Shown here one piece after another: positions 14,823 through 24,825 of a stretch of DNA of 64,000 nucleotides. This DNA is from Flavobacterium sp. N502540 (GTDB lineage Bacteria; Bacteroidota; Bacteroidia; Flavobacteriales; Flavobacteriaceae). The stretch lies in NCBI RefSeq assembly GCF_025947365.1, contig NZ_CP110012.1, positions 434,001 through 498,000 of the forward strand, in the 5' to 3' direction. The notes under the pieces were generated by a model that saw only the letters and a program-made list of their open reading frames with translations, had not been told where the DNA came from and did no database searches. Made by a program: the position numbers and the translations under genes. The first letter of the stretch is position 1. Every line of letters starts with the position of its first letter.

Positions 14823-15875
14823 TTAAAGCAGGTTTGTATTTTTAAAATTGCGTGTAATAAATTCAAAAGCAGCAAACATAATATGTCCCATAGATTTGGC
14901 ATTCTTGAACTTCATATCATTGGTATAACGGTACAATTCCATTTTTAGTTGATTCAGATGCTCTTCTGTCGAAATCGTATCGTGACACATGATGTTCAGC
15001 AGTTTTTTGATTCTGGTTTCGGCAGAATGGATACGTTTCGCCAAAATCGCTCTTTCCTCATCCTTGTACTGAATAATTGACCGGTCCTCCAGTTTTTCTT
15101 TAATCAATTTGATCATCGGATAATTTTCTTTGAAAAACTGCGGACGATACACTTTAAAATTCCCTTCATAACATTGCTGGTCAAAATCAATTGGACGGAT
15201 TTTATAAACTACCTGATCGAAGTCATGAATGGGAACAATCACATAATTATAAGCACGCATGTCACCCAAAAGCCTAATCATACAACGTTCGTTGAACTTC
15301 ACAAACTCTTTTGCAATTTGTGACTTTTCCATTTCCGTACAACTATCTAATAAAGTATCCATAAAAACATCGCCCGGGATCCCGATAATATGCTCTTCAA
15401 TTAAAGTATCCTTAAAAACCAAAAAATTGATTTTATCCGGCGAAAGAATATCCTCCAGCTCTAATCCGTAAATTCTTGAAGCATCTGCTTTTTTGATATA
15501 AAAATGAACATAATTATCATTGAGAATATTACGAACTTTTATTCGGAAAGGTTTAGAATTTCCAAAAGTACAGTAATCAATTGCATCAATATTCAAATAC
15601 TGAATGATCTCGTTATTTCCATCAGAATGTAAAAGGGAATAGATTTTTTTCAGATTCAGATCGATCTCATTTCTCTCAAACTCGCTGTAATACACTCTGA
15701 TCCATAAAGTATCCGTTTCATTTTTATCATAAACATTAACCGAGCCTGAAAATCGCAAAAGATCATCATAGAACACCGATACTTTCGAAATACGTTCGTA
15801 TCGCTCTAAATAACTAAGAAGAGATGGCATTAAAGGATAAGACGGTTTTTTCAAAACCATTAAAGGTTCGCTCAT
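14823..15875 (-). CDS. Conserved hypothetical protein with kinase-like catalytic-loop pattern
   Basis: 350 residues, no signal peptide, cytoplasmic. I do not recognise a named family. In the middle, FNERCMIRLLGDMRAYNYVIV (D205, N210) is followed by a strand and then YKIRPIDFDQQ (D230, D232). The spacing of D-x4-N, a hydrophobic strand and D-x-D resembles the catalytic and metal-binding loops of atypical protein-kinase-like folds. An earlier HFYIKKADASRIYGLE could supply the N-lobe lysine. This is inference from motif geometry only. A -7 element (15896-15903) ends about 20 bases upstream of the ATG. It is divergent from the ABC exporter operon that starts at 15986. Confidence 0.6.
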   Translation of the reverse strand: MSEPLMVLKKPSYPLMPSLLSYLERYERISKVSVFYDDLLRFSGSVNVYDKNETDTLWIRVYYSEFERNEIDLNLKKIYSLLHSDGNNEIIQYLNIDAIDYCTFGNSKPFRIKVRNILNDNYVHFYIKKADASRIYGLELEDILSPDKINFLVFKDTLIEEHIIGIPGDVFMDTLLDSCTEMEKSQIAKEFVKFNERCMIRLLGDMRAYNYVIVPIHDFDQVVYKIRPIDFDQQCYEGNFKVYRPQFFKENYPMIKLIKEKLEDRSIIQYKDEERAILAKRIHSAETRIKKLLNIMCHDTISTEEHLNQLKMELYRYTNDMKFKNAKSMGHIMFAAFEFITRNFKNTNLL

Positions 15876-15895
15876 ATTTTTGAATATCTTTATTA

Positions 15896-15903
15896 CAAAT
15901 TTA
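15896..15903 (-). promoter_or_regulatory. -7 promoter element (TAAATTTG) for the kinase-like gene
   Basis: Exact TAnnTTTG match on the minus strand, 20 bases before the ATG at 15875. Confidence 0.5.
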
Positions 15904-15985
15904 AATGAATAGCATCATATAAATAAATTTAGCGTAACAAAATAAAAGTTGAATCGTCTTACCTATAACTAAAACCGAAATAAAT

Positions 15986-16897
15986 TTGGAAACCATACTT
16001 ACTATCGAGAATCTTCACAAAAGATACGGGCGTATTCAAGCCTTAAAAAATGTATCTTTTGAAATACAAAAAGGCCACGTTTATGGCATCTTAGGCCCTA
16101 ACGGAAGCGGTAAATCGACCACTTTAGGAATTGTCCTGAATGTTGTAAACAGAACTTCGGGAAACTATACCTGGTTTGGAGGAAAGTTACAAACACATGA
16201 AGCATTAAAAAAAGTAGGCGCCATCATCGAAAGACCCAACTTTTACCCGTACATGACTGCCGAAGAAAACCTGAAACTGGTTTGTAAAATAAAAAGCATC
16301 AATTACTCTAAAATCAGTGAAAAGCTTGACCTAGTTGGACTCTCCGAGAGAAAAGACAGCAAGTTCAGCACCTTTTCTTTGGGAATGAAACAGCGTCTGG
16401 CTATTGCTTCGGCACTCTTAAATGATCCGGAAATTTTAATTTTAGACGAACCTACAAACGGTTTAGATCCACAGGGAATTCATCAGATCAGGGATATAAT
16501 TAGAAAGATTGCATCACAAGGGACTACTATTTTACTGGCCTCTCACCTATTGGACGAAGTAGAAAAAGTATGTTCGCATGTAGTTGTTTTACGCAAAGGA
16601 GAAATTTTATACTCTGGTTCAGTAGATGGAATGTCAGCCAATGAAGGTTTCTTTGAACTTCAGTCTGAGGATAATCTGGCGTTGAAAACCATATTAGGAA
16701 CACATCCGGCAGTTGAAAAAATCACAGAAGAAGACGGCAAAATCCTGGTCTATCTCCACTCTGATTTATCCGCTTCTGAACTCAATCATTTTCTGTTTTC
16801 TAAAAATATCGCTTTGAGCCATCTGGTAAAACGCAAAAACAGTTTAGAAGCGCAATTTTTAGAATTAACCAAGAACGCCATTATCCAAAACAACTAA
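15986..16897 (+). CDS. ABC transporter ATP-binding protein
   Basis: 303 residues with an intact nucleotide-binding domain: Walker A GPNGSGKST (residues 37-45), the signature FSLGMKQRLAIA, Walker B ILILDEPTNGLDP and the switch His in LLASHLLDE. The C-terminal extension of about 85 residues is typical of BcrA/DrrA-like exporters. The only workable start is TTG at 15986; the frame is closed upstream at 15950 and has no ATG before the first conserved strand. That TTG also lies inside a TAnnTTTG-like octamer (15981-15988), which may be chance. A permease follows after 3 bases, forming a two-gene exporter. The substrate is unknown; lipids, peptides and antibiotics are typical. Confidence 0.88.
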   Translation: METILTIENLHKRYGRIQALKNVSFEIQKGHVYGILGPNGSGKSTTLGIVLNVVNRTSGNYTWFGGKLQTHEALKKVGAIIERPNFYPYMTAEENLKLVCKIKSINYSKISEKLDLVGLSERKDSKFSTFSLGMKQRLAIASALLNDPEILILDEPTNGLDPQGIHQIRDIIRKIASQGTTILLASHLLDEVEKVCSHVVVLRKGEILYSGSVDGMSANEGFFELQSEDNLALKTILGTHPAVEKITEEDGKILVYLHSDLSASELNHFLFSKNIALSHLVKRKNSLEAQFLELTKNAIIQNN

Positions 16898-16900
16898 ACC

Positions 16901-17737
16901 ATGAACAGACTAATTTCTATAGAACTACAAAAAATCTGGAAAAACAAAGCCAGCCGAGTCCTCACTTTAACTTATTTCATACTGCTTTCGTTCATCGCTT
17001 TAATGGCTTCGATCAAATTTGACATAGGCCCTTTTAAATTCCATTTGGCAGAAATGGGTATTTTCAACTTCCCTTTCATTTGGCATTTCAATACTTATGT
17101 AGCCGCCTTACTTAAACTTTTCCTTGCAATCGTAATTGTTTCTATGATGGCCAATGAATACAGTTACGGAACTTTAAAACAAAACTTAATTGACGGTTTA
17201 AGCAAAAAAGAATTCATTTTATCCAAATTTCTCACAGTTGTACTATTTGCATTAGGCTCGACTATTTTTGTGTTTATAATGAGTTTGATTCTTGGATTTT
17301 GCTTTTCATCTTATACCGAATTTGATGTTATTCTGATGGATTTGGATTATCTTCTTGCCTTTTTCGTAAAACTCACAGGCTTTTTCGCATTCTGTTTGTT
17401 CTTAGGAATTTTAGTAAAACGCTCGGCTTTTGCCTTAGGTTTTCTTTTGGTATGGAGTATAATAGAAGGAATTGTGAAAGGAGTTTTGATCTTTAAGATT
17501 TTCCCTGACAGTTCAGTAGGTCACTCAATCATGAATTTTTTCCCGTTGGAAGCTATGTCAAATCTAATCATTGAGCCTTTTACAAGATTATCCGTAATTC
17601 GTTCAATAGGAACACAAATCGGAGTAGAAAACACCAAAGATTATGGCGTACACTATACCTCGATTATAATCGTTCTGATCTGGACATTCTTATTTGTTTA
17701 CTTCTCATACAAGCTATTAAAAAAGAGAGATTTGTAG
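16901..17737 (+). CDS. ABC-2 type transporter permease
   Basis: 278 residues with about six transmembrane segments: TYFILLSFIALMASI, a segment near residues 68-82, then FLTVVLFALGSTIFVFIMSLI, LLAFFVKLTGFFAFCLFLGI, SAFALGFLLVWSIIEG and the C-terminal IIIVLIWTFLFVYFSYKLL. The MANEYSYGTLKQNLIDGLSKKEF loop is the conserved ABC-2 coupling region. It begins 3 bases after its ATPase gene and surely forms the exporter with it. A large extracytoplasmic loop precedes the last helix (NFFPLEAMSNLIIEPF). Confidence 0.85.
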   Translation: MNRLISIELQKIWKNKASRVLTLTYFILLSFIALMASIKFDIGPFKFHLAEMGIFNFPFIWHFNTYVAALLKLFLAIVIVSMMANEYSYGTLKQNLIDGLSKKEFILSKFLTVVLFALGSTIFVFIMSLILGFCFSSYTEFDVILMDLDYLLAFFVKLTGFFAFCLFLGILVKRSAFALGFLLVWSIIEGIVKGVLIFKIFPDSSVGHSIMNFFPLEAMSNLIIEPFTRLSVIRSIGTQIGVENTKDYGVHYTSIIIVLIWTFLFVYFSYKLLKKRDL

Positions 17738-17745
17738 TATATTTG
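17738..17745 (+). promoter_or_regulatory. -7 promoter element (TATATTTG) for the type IX-secreted protein
   Basis: Exact TAnnTTTG match overlapping the end of the permease gene and finishing only 7 bases before ATG 17753. If used, the transcript would be nearly leaderless. Confidence 0.4.
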
Positions 17746-17752
17746 TTGTACT

Positions 17753-20107
17753 ATGAACTATTTTAAAATCTTATCACTAGTCTATTTTGTGTGTTTGCTC
17801 TCTTTAAAAGTAAACGCACAAAATATTAGTATAGACGATACGAGAACTCCTGAAGATTTAGCAAAAAATGTTTTAATTAACAGCGCTTGTATCAATGTTG
17901 CTAGTGTTAATGCAACTGGAAATCCCGCTAATACGGGTAAAAGTTATGCTTATTTTAATTCGGGTGGAGGTAGTTTTCCCTTTTCAGGAGGTATTGTTTT
18001 AAGTACATCACCAAGTACAAATGCTTCCGGTCCATTTATAAGATCAAACTCTATAGGCGATACTAACGATAAGTGGCTGGGTGACTCAGACTTAGACCAG
18101 GCCTTAAACAATAACAAGAGTAAACAGGCAACTGTTCTCGAATTTGATTTTATTGCTTTAGCCAACTCCATCAGCTTTAATTATATTTTTGCTTCAAACG
18201 AGTACCAAACCTACTATCCATGCATTTATTCTGATGGTTTTGCTTTTTTAATAAAAGAAGCAGGCACTAGCGATCCTTATAAAAATTTAGCCGTCTTACC
18301 CAATACAACAACCCCGGTTGCTTCTACAACAGTTCATACCAAAATTGAGCCCGCTTTTGCCAATGGTACCAACTATCCGGGATGTGACCCTTTAAATGAA
18401 AATTTTTTCAATGGCTACAATACCATTAATAGTCCTATAAATTACGCCGGGCAAACTGTAGTTATGAATGCCCATACAGATGTAATTCCCAACAAAAAAT
18501 ACCACTTAAAACTGGTAATTGCTGATGATCCGACTGGGCAATATAACTCGGCTGTTTTTATAGAAGCCGGTAGCTTTATTTCTAGAATAAATCTGGGGAC
18601 CAACAGGACAATTGCCGATAAAAACCCAGCCTGTTTTGGAGAAGATATTACCTTAGATACACATCTGGACAGCAATCTTTACACTTTTAAATGGTTTAAA
18701 GAAACTACCCCTGATAACTATGTAGAAATTTCTCCGGCAGAAACCGGTTCTGCCTATACTGTAACAACCTCTGGCAATTATAAAGTTGAAGCCACACTAA
18801 TAGGAACAACTTGTGTTGCCACCGGGAAAATTAAAATTGAGTTTGCTCCTGAAATTCTGTCCACCAATACCTCATTAGTGCAATGTGACGATGATACCGA
18901 CGGACTATCAGTCTTTGACCTTACAAAGGTCGCTAATATTGTTAAAAACAATGTTGCCGAAACGCTGAACAAAGGGTACTACGAATCATTAGCTGATGCT
19001 CAAACTAAAACAAATCCAATTTCAACTCCTGAAAAGTACAATAATAAATCCCAAAATCAGGTCATTTATGTCCGACTTGAAAACCAATATGGCTGTAGTA
19101 AAATTGCAGAAGTAACGTTGCAAATTTCCAACACCACAATTGCCCCTCAAAATCCATTTGCAACTTGCGACGGAGATGACAAACAAGACGGGTTTTATCA
19201 ATTTGATCTTAATACACAGGTAACTCCTCAACTTTCGACAGGCTTATCTTCGGCCATCACTTTCAGTTACTTTTTAAATGCAAATGATGCTCTGACAACT
19301 ACAAATACATTACCTAGTATCTTTAAAAACACTACCGCTTTTACCCAAACCATTTATGCTAAAGCCACAAATGGACCCGATTGCTACGACATTCTTCCCA
19401 TAACTCTGGTCGTAAACACTTTTGATCCCGCTAATTTTCAAGACGAATCAAAATACTTGTGTAAAGGTGAGCAGATTACCCTGGATGTCGCCACTGGTTT
19501 CGCCAGCTATTCATGGAATACCGGAGCTTCTTCGAACTCCATTACCGTAAACACCGCCGGTGATTATTCAGTACTTGTAAAAGACGTTAACGGCTGCGAA
19601 AAAACCAAAAAATTTAAAGTAATACTCTCCGAACCTGCACTTATAATCGGTGCAGATACAAAAGATTTCTCCGGCGATGAGAATTCAGTTTTAATTCAAT
19701 ACACAGGGGTTGGTAATTATGAATTTTCATTGGATGGAAGTTTTTTTCAGGATGCCCCATTATTCACTAATGTCAAACCCGGAGTTTACAATGCTATAGC
19801 AAGAGATAAAAACGGTTGCGGACTATCAAACCAATATCAGGTTTACATTGCAGACTACCCGAGATTCTTTACTCCAAATGGGGATGGTTATAATGATTTA
19901 TGGCTAATTAAAAACTCCGATCAGCTTCCGGTTTACAAAATATTCATTTTTGATCGTTATGGGAAATTACTCAAACAAATGGATCAAAATACGCTGGGCT
20001 GGAACGGCCAGTTTAATAACCAGCAATTGCCAGCAGATGACTATTGGTTCAACCTTCAATTTGTTAATGGCAGAGTCATAAAAGGTCACTTCAGCTTAAA
20101 AAGGTAA
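17753..20107 (+). CDS. Secreted choice-of-anchor-L protein with type B T9SS C-terminal domain
   Basis: 784 residues. The signal peptide ends at about residue 22 (LKVNAQN). Residues 30-290 form a choice-of-anchor L domain (DLAKNVLINSACINVASV, GGIVLSTS, SISFNYIFASNEYQTYYP, DGFAFLI). Ig/PKD-like segments follow, such as the YLCKGEQITLDVATGFASYS strand. The last 80 residues are the gliding-motility C-terminal domain (FFTPNGDGYNDLW, IFDRYGKLL, GWNGQFNNQQLPADDYWF, KGHFSLKR), the type B export signal of the type IX secretion system. The protein should therefore be secreted or displayed at the cell surface, probably as an adhesin. Its last residues nearly match those of the giant protein at 43415. 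Confidence 0.9.
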   Translation: MNYFKILSLVYFVCLLSLKVNAQNISIDDTRTPEDLAKNVLINSACINVASVNATGNPANTGKSYAYFNSGGGSFPFSGGIVLSTSPSTNASGPFIRSNSIGDTNDKWLGDSDLDQALNNNKSKQATVLEFDFIALANSISFNYIFASNEYQTYYPCIYSDGFAFLIKEAGTSDPYKNLAVLPNTTTPVASTTVHTKIEPAFANGTNYPGCDPLNENFFNGYNTINSPINYAGQTVVMNAHTDVIPNKKYHLKLVIADDPTGQYNSAVFIEAGSFISRINLGTNRTIADKNPACFGEDITLDTHLDSNLYTFKWFKETTPDNYVEISPAETGSAYTVTTSGNYKVEATLIGTTCVATGKIKIEFAPEILSTNTSLVQCDDDTDGLSVFDLTKVANIVKNNVAETLNKGYYESLADAQTKTNPISTPEKYNNKSQNQVIYVRLENQYGCSKIAEVTLQISNTTIAPQNPFATCDGDDKQDGFYQFDLNTQVTPQLSTGLSSAITFSYFLNANDALTTTNTLPSIFKNTTAFTQTIYAKATNGPDCYDILPITLVVNTFDPANFQDESKYLCKGEQITLDVATGFASYSWNTGASSNSITVNTAGDYSVLVKDVNGCEKTKKFKVILSEPALIIGADTKDFSGDENSVLIQYTGVGNYEFSLDGSFFQDAPLFTNVKPGVYNAIARDKNGCGLSNQYQVYIADYPRFFTPNGDGYNDLWLIKNSDQLPVYKIFIFDRYGKLLKQMDQNTLGWNGQFNNQQLPADDYWFNLQFVNGRVIKGHFSLKR

Positions 20108-20172
20108 AAACTTCACACTTCTTATTCCGGAAATCTGGAAAGAAATTCCTGTCCGAAAATTCCAAGACAAAA

Positions 20173-20209
20173 AAAAAGCCAAATTCCACTGATTGGAATT
20201 TGGCTTTTT
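20173..20209. terminator. Bidirectional intrinsic terminator
   Basis: A 16-base stem, AAAAAGCCAAATTCCA with its complement, loop CTGAT, A-run left and T-run right. It lies between the convergent T9SS gene and bipA. Confidence 0.9.
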
Positions 20210-20228
20210 ATATTGAATTTTAAACTCC

Positions 20229-22025
20229 TTAGAATTTAAATCTTTTTCTATCAGTTTCTGTCAAATAGATTTTTCTCAAACGAATAGATTTTGGAGTAAC
20301 CTCTACATATTCATCTTTTTGAATGTACTCTAATGCTTCTTCTAAAGAGAAAATGATTGGAGGAATAATTCTCGCTTTATCATCTGCTCCGGAAGAACGA
20401 ACGTTAGATTGTTTTTTCTCTTTCGTTACGTTAACACACATATCATCACTACGAGAGTTTTCTCCAATTACCTGACCTTCGTAAATTTCGGCATTTGGTT
20501 CAACAAAAAACTTACCACGATCTTGTAATTTATCAATAGAATAAGGAATAGCTTTTCCTTTTTCCATAGAAATTAACGAACCTTTGTTACGTCCGGCAAT
20601 TTCTCCTTTATAAGGCTCATATCCAATGAAACGGTGTGCCATAATAGCTTCACCAGCTGTTGCAGTAAGTAATTGGTTACGCAATCCAATAATTCCACGT
20701 GATGGAATATTAAATTTAACGATCATACGTTCCCCTTTAGTTTCCATACTCAACATTTCACCTTTACGCATGGTAACAAACTCTACCGCTCTACCTGAAA
20801 GATTCTCTGGCAAATCGATTGTTAATTCCTCAATTGGCTCACATTTTTGACCATCAATTTCTTTGATGATAACTTGTGGCTGACCAATTTGCAACTCATA
20901 CCCTTCTCTTCTCATTGTTTCAATAAGAACAGATAAGTGAAGTACTCCACGACCAAAAACCATGAATTTATCAGCAGAATCAGTTTCACCTAACTTCATC
21001 GCTAAGTTTTTCTCTAATTCTTTTGTCAATCTTTCTCTAATATGGCGAGAAGTCACAAATTTACCTTCTTTACCAAAGAAAGGAGAGTCATTAATAGTAA
21101 ATAACATACTCATTGTTGGCTCATCGATAGCAATAGATGCTAAACCTTCAGGATTTTCAAAATCAGAAATAGTATCACCAATTTCGAAACCTTCAACACC
21201 AACAATAGCACAAATATCTCCTGCAATTACTTCTGTTACTTTTTTACGTCCAAGACCTTCAAAAGTATGTAATTCCTTAATTCTTGATTTTGTTACGGCA
21301 CCATCTCTTTTTACCAAAGAAATTGGCATTCCTTCTTTTAAGACACCTCTTTCTAAACGACCGATGGCAATACGTCCTGTAAAAGCAGAGAAATCTAAAG
21401 ATGTAATCAACATTTGAGGATTTCCTTCTGAAACTTTAGGAGCAGGTACATTATCAACAACCATATCCAATAATGCTTCAACATTATCCGTTACGTTTTC
21501 CCAGTGGTCAGACATCCAGTTGTTTTTAGCAGAACCATAAACTGTTGGAAAATCCAACTGCCATTCTTCAGCACCTAATTCAAACATTAAGTCAAAAACT
21601 TTTTCATGAACTTCTTCAGGAGTACAGTTTTCTTTGTCCACTTTATTGATAACTACGCAAGGCTTAAGACCTAAGTCAATCGCTTTTTGTAATACGAAAC
21701 GAGTTTGTGGCATTGGGCCTTCAAAAGCATCCACTAGCAAACATACACCATCGGCCATGTTCAATACACGTTCTACTTCACCTCCAAAATCCGCGTGGCC
21801 AGGAGTGTCAATAATATTGATTTTTGTTCCTTTATATTGAACTGATACGTTCTTTGAAGTAATAGTAATACCTCTCTCACGCTCTAAATCGTTATTATCA
21901 AGAATTAAATCACCTGTGTTTTCGTTGTCACGAAATAATTGACAGTGATACATAATTTTATCAACCAAAGTGGTTTTACCGTGATCGACGTGGGCAATAA
22001 TTGCAATGTTTCTAATAGATTCCAT
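20229..22025 (-). CDS. bipA: Translational GTPase BipA/TypA
   Basis: 598 residues, standard length for BipA. The G motifs are G1 AHVDHGKTT (residues 11-19), G3 [11 protein letters not shown] and G4 NKVDKE, followed by EF-G-like domains II, III and V and the BipA C-terminal domain ([23 protein letters not shown]). BipA is a ribosome-binding GTPase that helps 50S assembly, especially at low temperature, and affects stress responses. It stands alone between a shared terminator and its own promoter at 22045-22052, with the ATG about 19 bases from the -7 box. Confidence 0.97.
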   Translation of the reverse strand: MESIRNIAIIAHVDHGKTTLVDKIMYHCQLFRDNENTGDLILDNNDLERERGITITSKNVSVQYKGTKINIIDTPGHADFGGEVERVLNMADGVCLLVDAFEGPMPQTRFVLQKAIDLGLKPCVVINKVDKENCTPEEVHEKVFDLMFELGAEEWQLDFPTVYGSAKNNWMSDHWENVTDNVEALLDMVVDNVPAPKVSEGNPQMLITSLDFSAFTGRIAIGRLERGVLKEGMPISLVKRDGAVTKSRIKELHTFEGLGRKKVTEVIAGDICAIVGVEGFEIGDTISDFENPEGLASIAIDEPTMSMLFTINDSPFFGKEGKFVTSRHIRERLTKELEKNLAMKLGETDSADKFMVFGRGVLHLSVLIETMRREGYELQIGQPQVIIKEIDGQKCEPIEELTIDLPENLSGRAVEFVTMRKGEMLSMETKGERMIVKFNIPSRGIIGLRNQLLTATAGEAIMAHRFIGYEPYKGEIAGRNKGSLISMEKGKAIPYSIDKLQDRGKFFVEPNAEIYEGQVIGENSRSDDMCVNVTKEKKQSNVRSSGADDKARIIPPIIFSLEEALEYIQKDEYVEVTPKSIRLRKIYLTETDRKRFKF

Positions 22026-22044
22026 CTGTGATTTTTAATGGGTG

Positions 22045-22052
22045 CAAAGGTA
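22045..22052 (-). promoter_or_regulatory. -7 promoter element (TACCTTTG) of bipA
   Basis: Exact TAnnTTTG match on the minus strand, 19 bases upstream of the bipA start. Confidence 0.55.
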
Positions 22053-22181
22053 CACTTTATTTTGATATAAAAAACGTTTCTGCGATAGTTTGCGTAGAGA
22101 CAAGTAATTAGTAACCCAAAAACAATGTAAATTTAAGTCTAAATTGAACTTTTGTTATTGTTTAATTATAGTTAATTTAAC

Positions 22182-22189
22182 TATATTTG
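22182..22189 (+). promoter_or_regulatory. -7 promoter element (TATATTTG) of the PAS sensor kinase
   Basis: Exact TAnnTTTG match ending 4 bases before ATG 22194. If functional, the mRNA would be leaderless or begin inside the frame. Confidence 0.4.
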
Positions 22190-22193
22190 AGTG

Positions 22194-23903
22194 ATGAAAA
22201 GTAAAACTCTCCAAATTACTCTAGTTTATATTATCATATCGTTATTTGTGGCAATCATCTGTCATAAATTACTTACGACTTACTTTTCAAAGACCGATTA
22301 CTACACTGTTTTTTTTTTAAAGGACATTTTTTTCATCCTGAGCACTGCACTGTTTTTCAAATACATACTTTCTAAAAACGAGAAAAAAAACATTGCTATT
22401 TTCAAAAAATTAAAAGAAACAAACGAAGAAATAAAGGAATCAAACGAAAAATATGACATTGTAGCCAAAGCAACAAGTGACACCATTTGGGATTGGAAAA
22501 TCCAGGAAGACAGCATCAATTGGAACAAAGGAATAGAAAACGTTTTTGGATACAATCCAACGGAAGTTGGAAAAACATCCAAATGGTGGTTTGACAAGAT
22601 TCATCCGGAAGACAGCATCAGAATGTCTATCAAACTATACTCTTTTATAGAACAAAAAACAGAAAAATGGCAGGATCAGTATCGTTTTAAATGTGCCGAC
22701 GGGAGTTACAAATATGTTTTGGACAGAGGTTTTCTTCTCAAAGATGAAAACGGAAGAGCCATCAGAATGATTGGAGCCATCCAGGACATCACCAAACAAA
22801 AGGAAGAAGAACAGCGATTAAGACTTTTAGAAACTGTAATTACACAATCTAAAGATTCCATATTAATAACGGAAGCCAATTCTCCGGATCGAAAAATACC
22901 TAAAATTGTTTACGTAAACCCTGCTTTTTCACAAATGTCAGGATACATGTCAAATGAAATAATTGGAAAATCTCCCAATATCTTCAAAGGTCCAAAATCC
23001 GATTCAGAAGAATTAAAAAAACTCTTAAGAGCTATAAAAAATGAAGAAGAGTGCCTCATTGAGACTATAACCTATACTAAATCAAAAGAAGAATACTGGG
23101 TAAGATTCTCCATGATCCCTATTTTTAATACCGAAGGCATCATTTCACACTGGATCTCCATTCAAAGAGACATTACCGATGAAAAGAAACTAGAGACGGA
23201 AAAAGAACACTTAATTAGAGAATTAACTCAAAACAACAAAGACTTAAAACAATTCTCTTACATCACCTCACACAATTTACGTGCACCATTATCCAATTTA
23301 ATCGGACTATTAAACCTTATTGAGGACATACCGGTCGAAAACGAAGAACTCGAAGAAATCCTGTCCGGTTTTACAAAATCAACACATTTGCTAAACGAAA
23401 CCATTAACGACTTAGTAAAAGTAATTATCATCAAAGACAACCCTTCTATGCAAAAAGAGGAAGTCTCCCTACAAGAAGTTTTTGAAAATGTATTTAGCCA
23501 GCTATCGTTTCAAATTGAACTGCACAAACCCATTATCAAACTCAAATTCGATAAAGTTCCGTTGCTAAACACAAACAAAGCCTATATCGAAAGTATTTTA
23601 TTAAACCTACTGACCAATTCCATAAAATACAAATCAGAAAACAGAAAACTAAAAATATCCATTACAGCAGAACAAATCGATCATAAAGCAGTTCTAACTT
23701 TCAAAGACAACGGAATTGGAATTGATTTAGAAAGAAACCGTGACAAAGTCTTTGGGCTGTACCAACGATTCCATAACTACCCCGACAGTAAAGGACTGGG
23801 TTTATATCTTGTAAAATCACAAGTCGAAACCATGGGAGGAACCATCAGTATTGACAGTGAAGTCAACAAAGGCACCACATTTACAATAACATTCAAAAAC
23901 TAA
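22194..23903 (+). CDS. Membrane PAS-PAS sensor histidine kinase
   Basis: 569 residues from ATG 22194; a GTG directly before it is in frame. Two transmembrane helices (about residues 7-26 and 38-59) enclose a very short periplasmic loop, so the input is probably cytoplasmic or membrane-derived. Two PAS/PAC domains follow (about 75-205 and 210-335; FGYNPTEVG, FRFKCADGSYKYVLDRG, GAIQDITKQ; then VNPAFSQMSGYM and ISIQRDITDEK). The HisKA helix carries His360 (SYITSHNLRAPLSN), and the ATPase domain has N-box LNLLTNSIKY, FKDNGIGID and GLGLYLVKSQVE. A single-domain response regulator begins 6 bases downstream. There are few periplasmic residues for ligand binding. Confidence 0.92.
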   Translation: MKSKTLQITLVYIIISLFVAIICHKLLTTYFSKTDYYTVFFLKDIFFILSTALFFKYILSKNEKKNIAIFKKLKETNEEIKESNEKYDIVAKATSDTIWDWKIQEDSINWNKGIENVFGYNPTEVGKTSKWWFDKIHPEDSIRMSIKLYSFIEQKTEKWQDQYRFKCADGSYKYVLDRGFLLKDENGRAIRMIGAIQDITKQKEEEQRLRLLETVITQSKDSILITEANSPDRKIPKIVYVNPAFSQMSGYMSNEIIGKSPNIFKGPKSDSEELKKLLRAIKNEEECLIETITYTKSKEEYWVRFSMIPIFNTEGIISHWISIQRDITDEKKLETEKEHLIRELTQNNKDLKQFSYITSHNLRAPLSNLIGLLNLIEDIPVENEELEEILSGFTKSTHLLNETINDLVKVIIIKDNPSMQKEEVSLQEVFENVFSQLSFQIELHKPIIKLKFDKVPLLNTNKAYIESILLNLLTNSIKYKSENRKLKISITAEQIDHKAVLTFKDNGIGIDLERNRDKVFGLYQRFHNYPDSKGLGLYLVKSQVETMGGTISIDSEVNKGTTFTITFKN

Positions 23904-23908
23904 CTCAT

Positions 23909-24322
23909 ATGCTGGAGCAAATTTTATGTATAGACGATGATCCAATCACGTTGATGTTATGCAAAAAAGTAATTTCGAAATCATCATTCTCAAAAGAAAT
24001 CATCACAGCTCAGAATGGCGAGGAAGCATTACACCATTTCAATACACTTAAATATACCAACAACAAAAACAAAGCAAACAAAAAACCGGAACTGATTTTT
24101 TTAGACCTAAACATGCCCGTAATGGGCGGTTGGGAATTTCTGGATCATTTTACCTCTCCGGCTTATAAAGAATTCAATACCGCCAATGTAATTGTCCTCT
24201 CCTCCACTATTGATCCTGAAGATTTGGCTAAGGCTAAAAAATACCCCATTATAATCGATTTCCTTTCAAAACCAATCACTCTTCCAATGCTGGAGTATCT
24301 TAAAAAGAAAATTGGAATTTAA
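23909..24322 (+). CDS. Single-domain response regulator (CheY-like)
   Basis: 137 residues consisting of one receiver domain and no output domain: acidic Asp10/Asp11 (CIDDDP), phospho-acceptor Asp66 (LIFLDLNMPVMGG), Ser98 or Ser99 (VIVLSST) and Lys121 (LSKPIT). It lies 6 bases after the PAS kinase gene and is presumably its phosphorylation target. With no DNA-binding domain it must act through protein contacts or pass the phosphate onward; the HPt protein at 58491 is a possible but unlinked partner. Confidence 0.92.
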   Translation: MLEQILCIDDDPITLMLCKKVISKSSFSKEIITAQNGEEALHHFNTLKYTNNKNKANKKPELIFLDLNMPVMGGWEFLDHFTSPAYKEFNTANVIVLSSTIDPEDLAKAKKYPIIIDFLSKPITLPMLEYLKKKIGI

Positions 24323-24370
24323 CCCCAAACATCCCTTTACCCAACAAATCGCGAACAGTATATAACAAAA

Positions 24371-24394
24371 AAAAGTCCTCAAAAGAGGACTTTT
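24371..24394. terminator. Intrinsic terminator of rpsT
   Basis: AAAAGTCCTC-AAAA-GAGGACTTTT is a perfect 10-base stem with an A-run before it, giving a U-run for the minus-strand rpsT. It may also serve the response-regulator gene from the other side. Confidence 0.88.
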
Positions 24395-24418
24395 ATATTT
24401 TTATCAAATTGCAATTAA

Positions 24419-24670
24419 TTACAATTTAGCAACATGTTTAGTTAATTTAGACTTCAAGTTAGAAGCTTTATTATCATGAATGATGTTCTTTTTAGCTAAT
24501 TTATCAATCATAGAGATAACAGTTGATAATTTAGAAGATGCATCAGCTTTATCAGTAGCTAATCTTAACGCTTTAATAGCATTACGAGTAGTTTTATGCT
24601 GGTATCTGTTAAGAACTCTTCTTTTTTCGTTACTTCTGATTCTTTTTAATGCTGACTTATGATTTGCCAT
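24419..24670 (-). CDS. rpsT: 30S ribosomal protein S20
   Basis: 83 residues, matching S20: MANHKSALKRIRSNEKRRVLNR at the start and SKLTKHVAKL at the end, highly basic and helical. S20 binds 16S rRNA in the 30S body. It is monocistronic with its own terminator, the usual arrangement for rpsT. Confidence 0.96.
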   Translation of the reverse strand: MANHKSALKRIRSNEKRRVLNRYQHKTTRNAIKALRLATDKADASSKLSTVISMIDKLAKKNIIHDNKASNLKSKLTKHVAKL

Positions 24671-24825
24671 TTTCTTTTAATTTTTAGATGTAATAATTAT
24701 TATAAATACTAGTTAAAAAAGAAAAACCTCCCACAATTATAAACAATCACTTTGGTTTTAACTAATAAAACAAAAACCGAGACACCAATTTTTATTTTAT
24801 AAAACTTATTTACAACTAATTTTTG

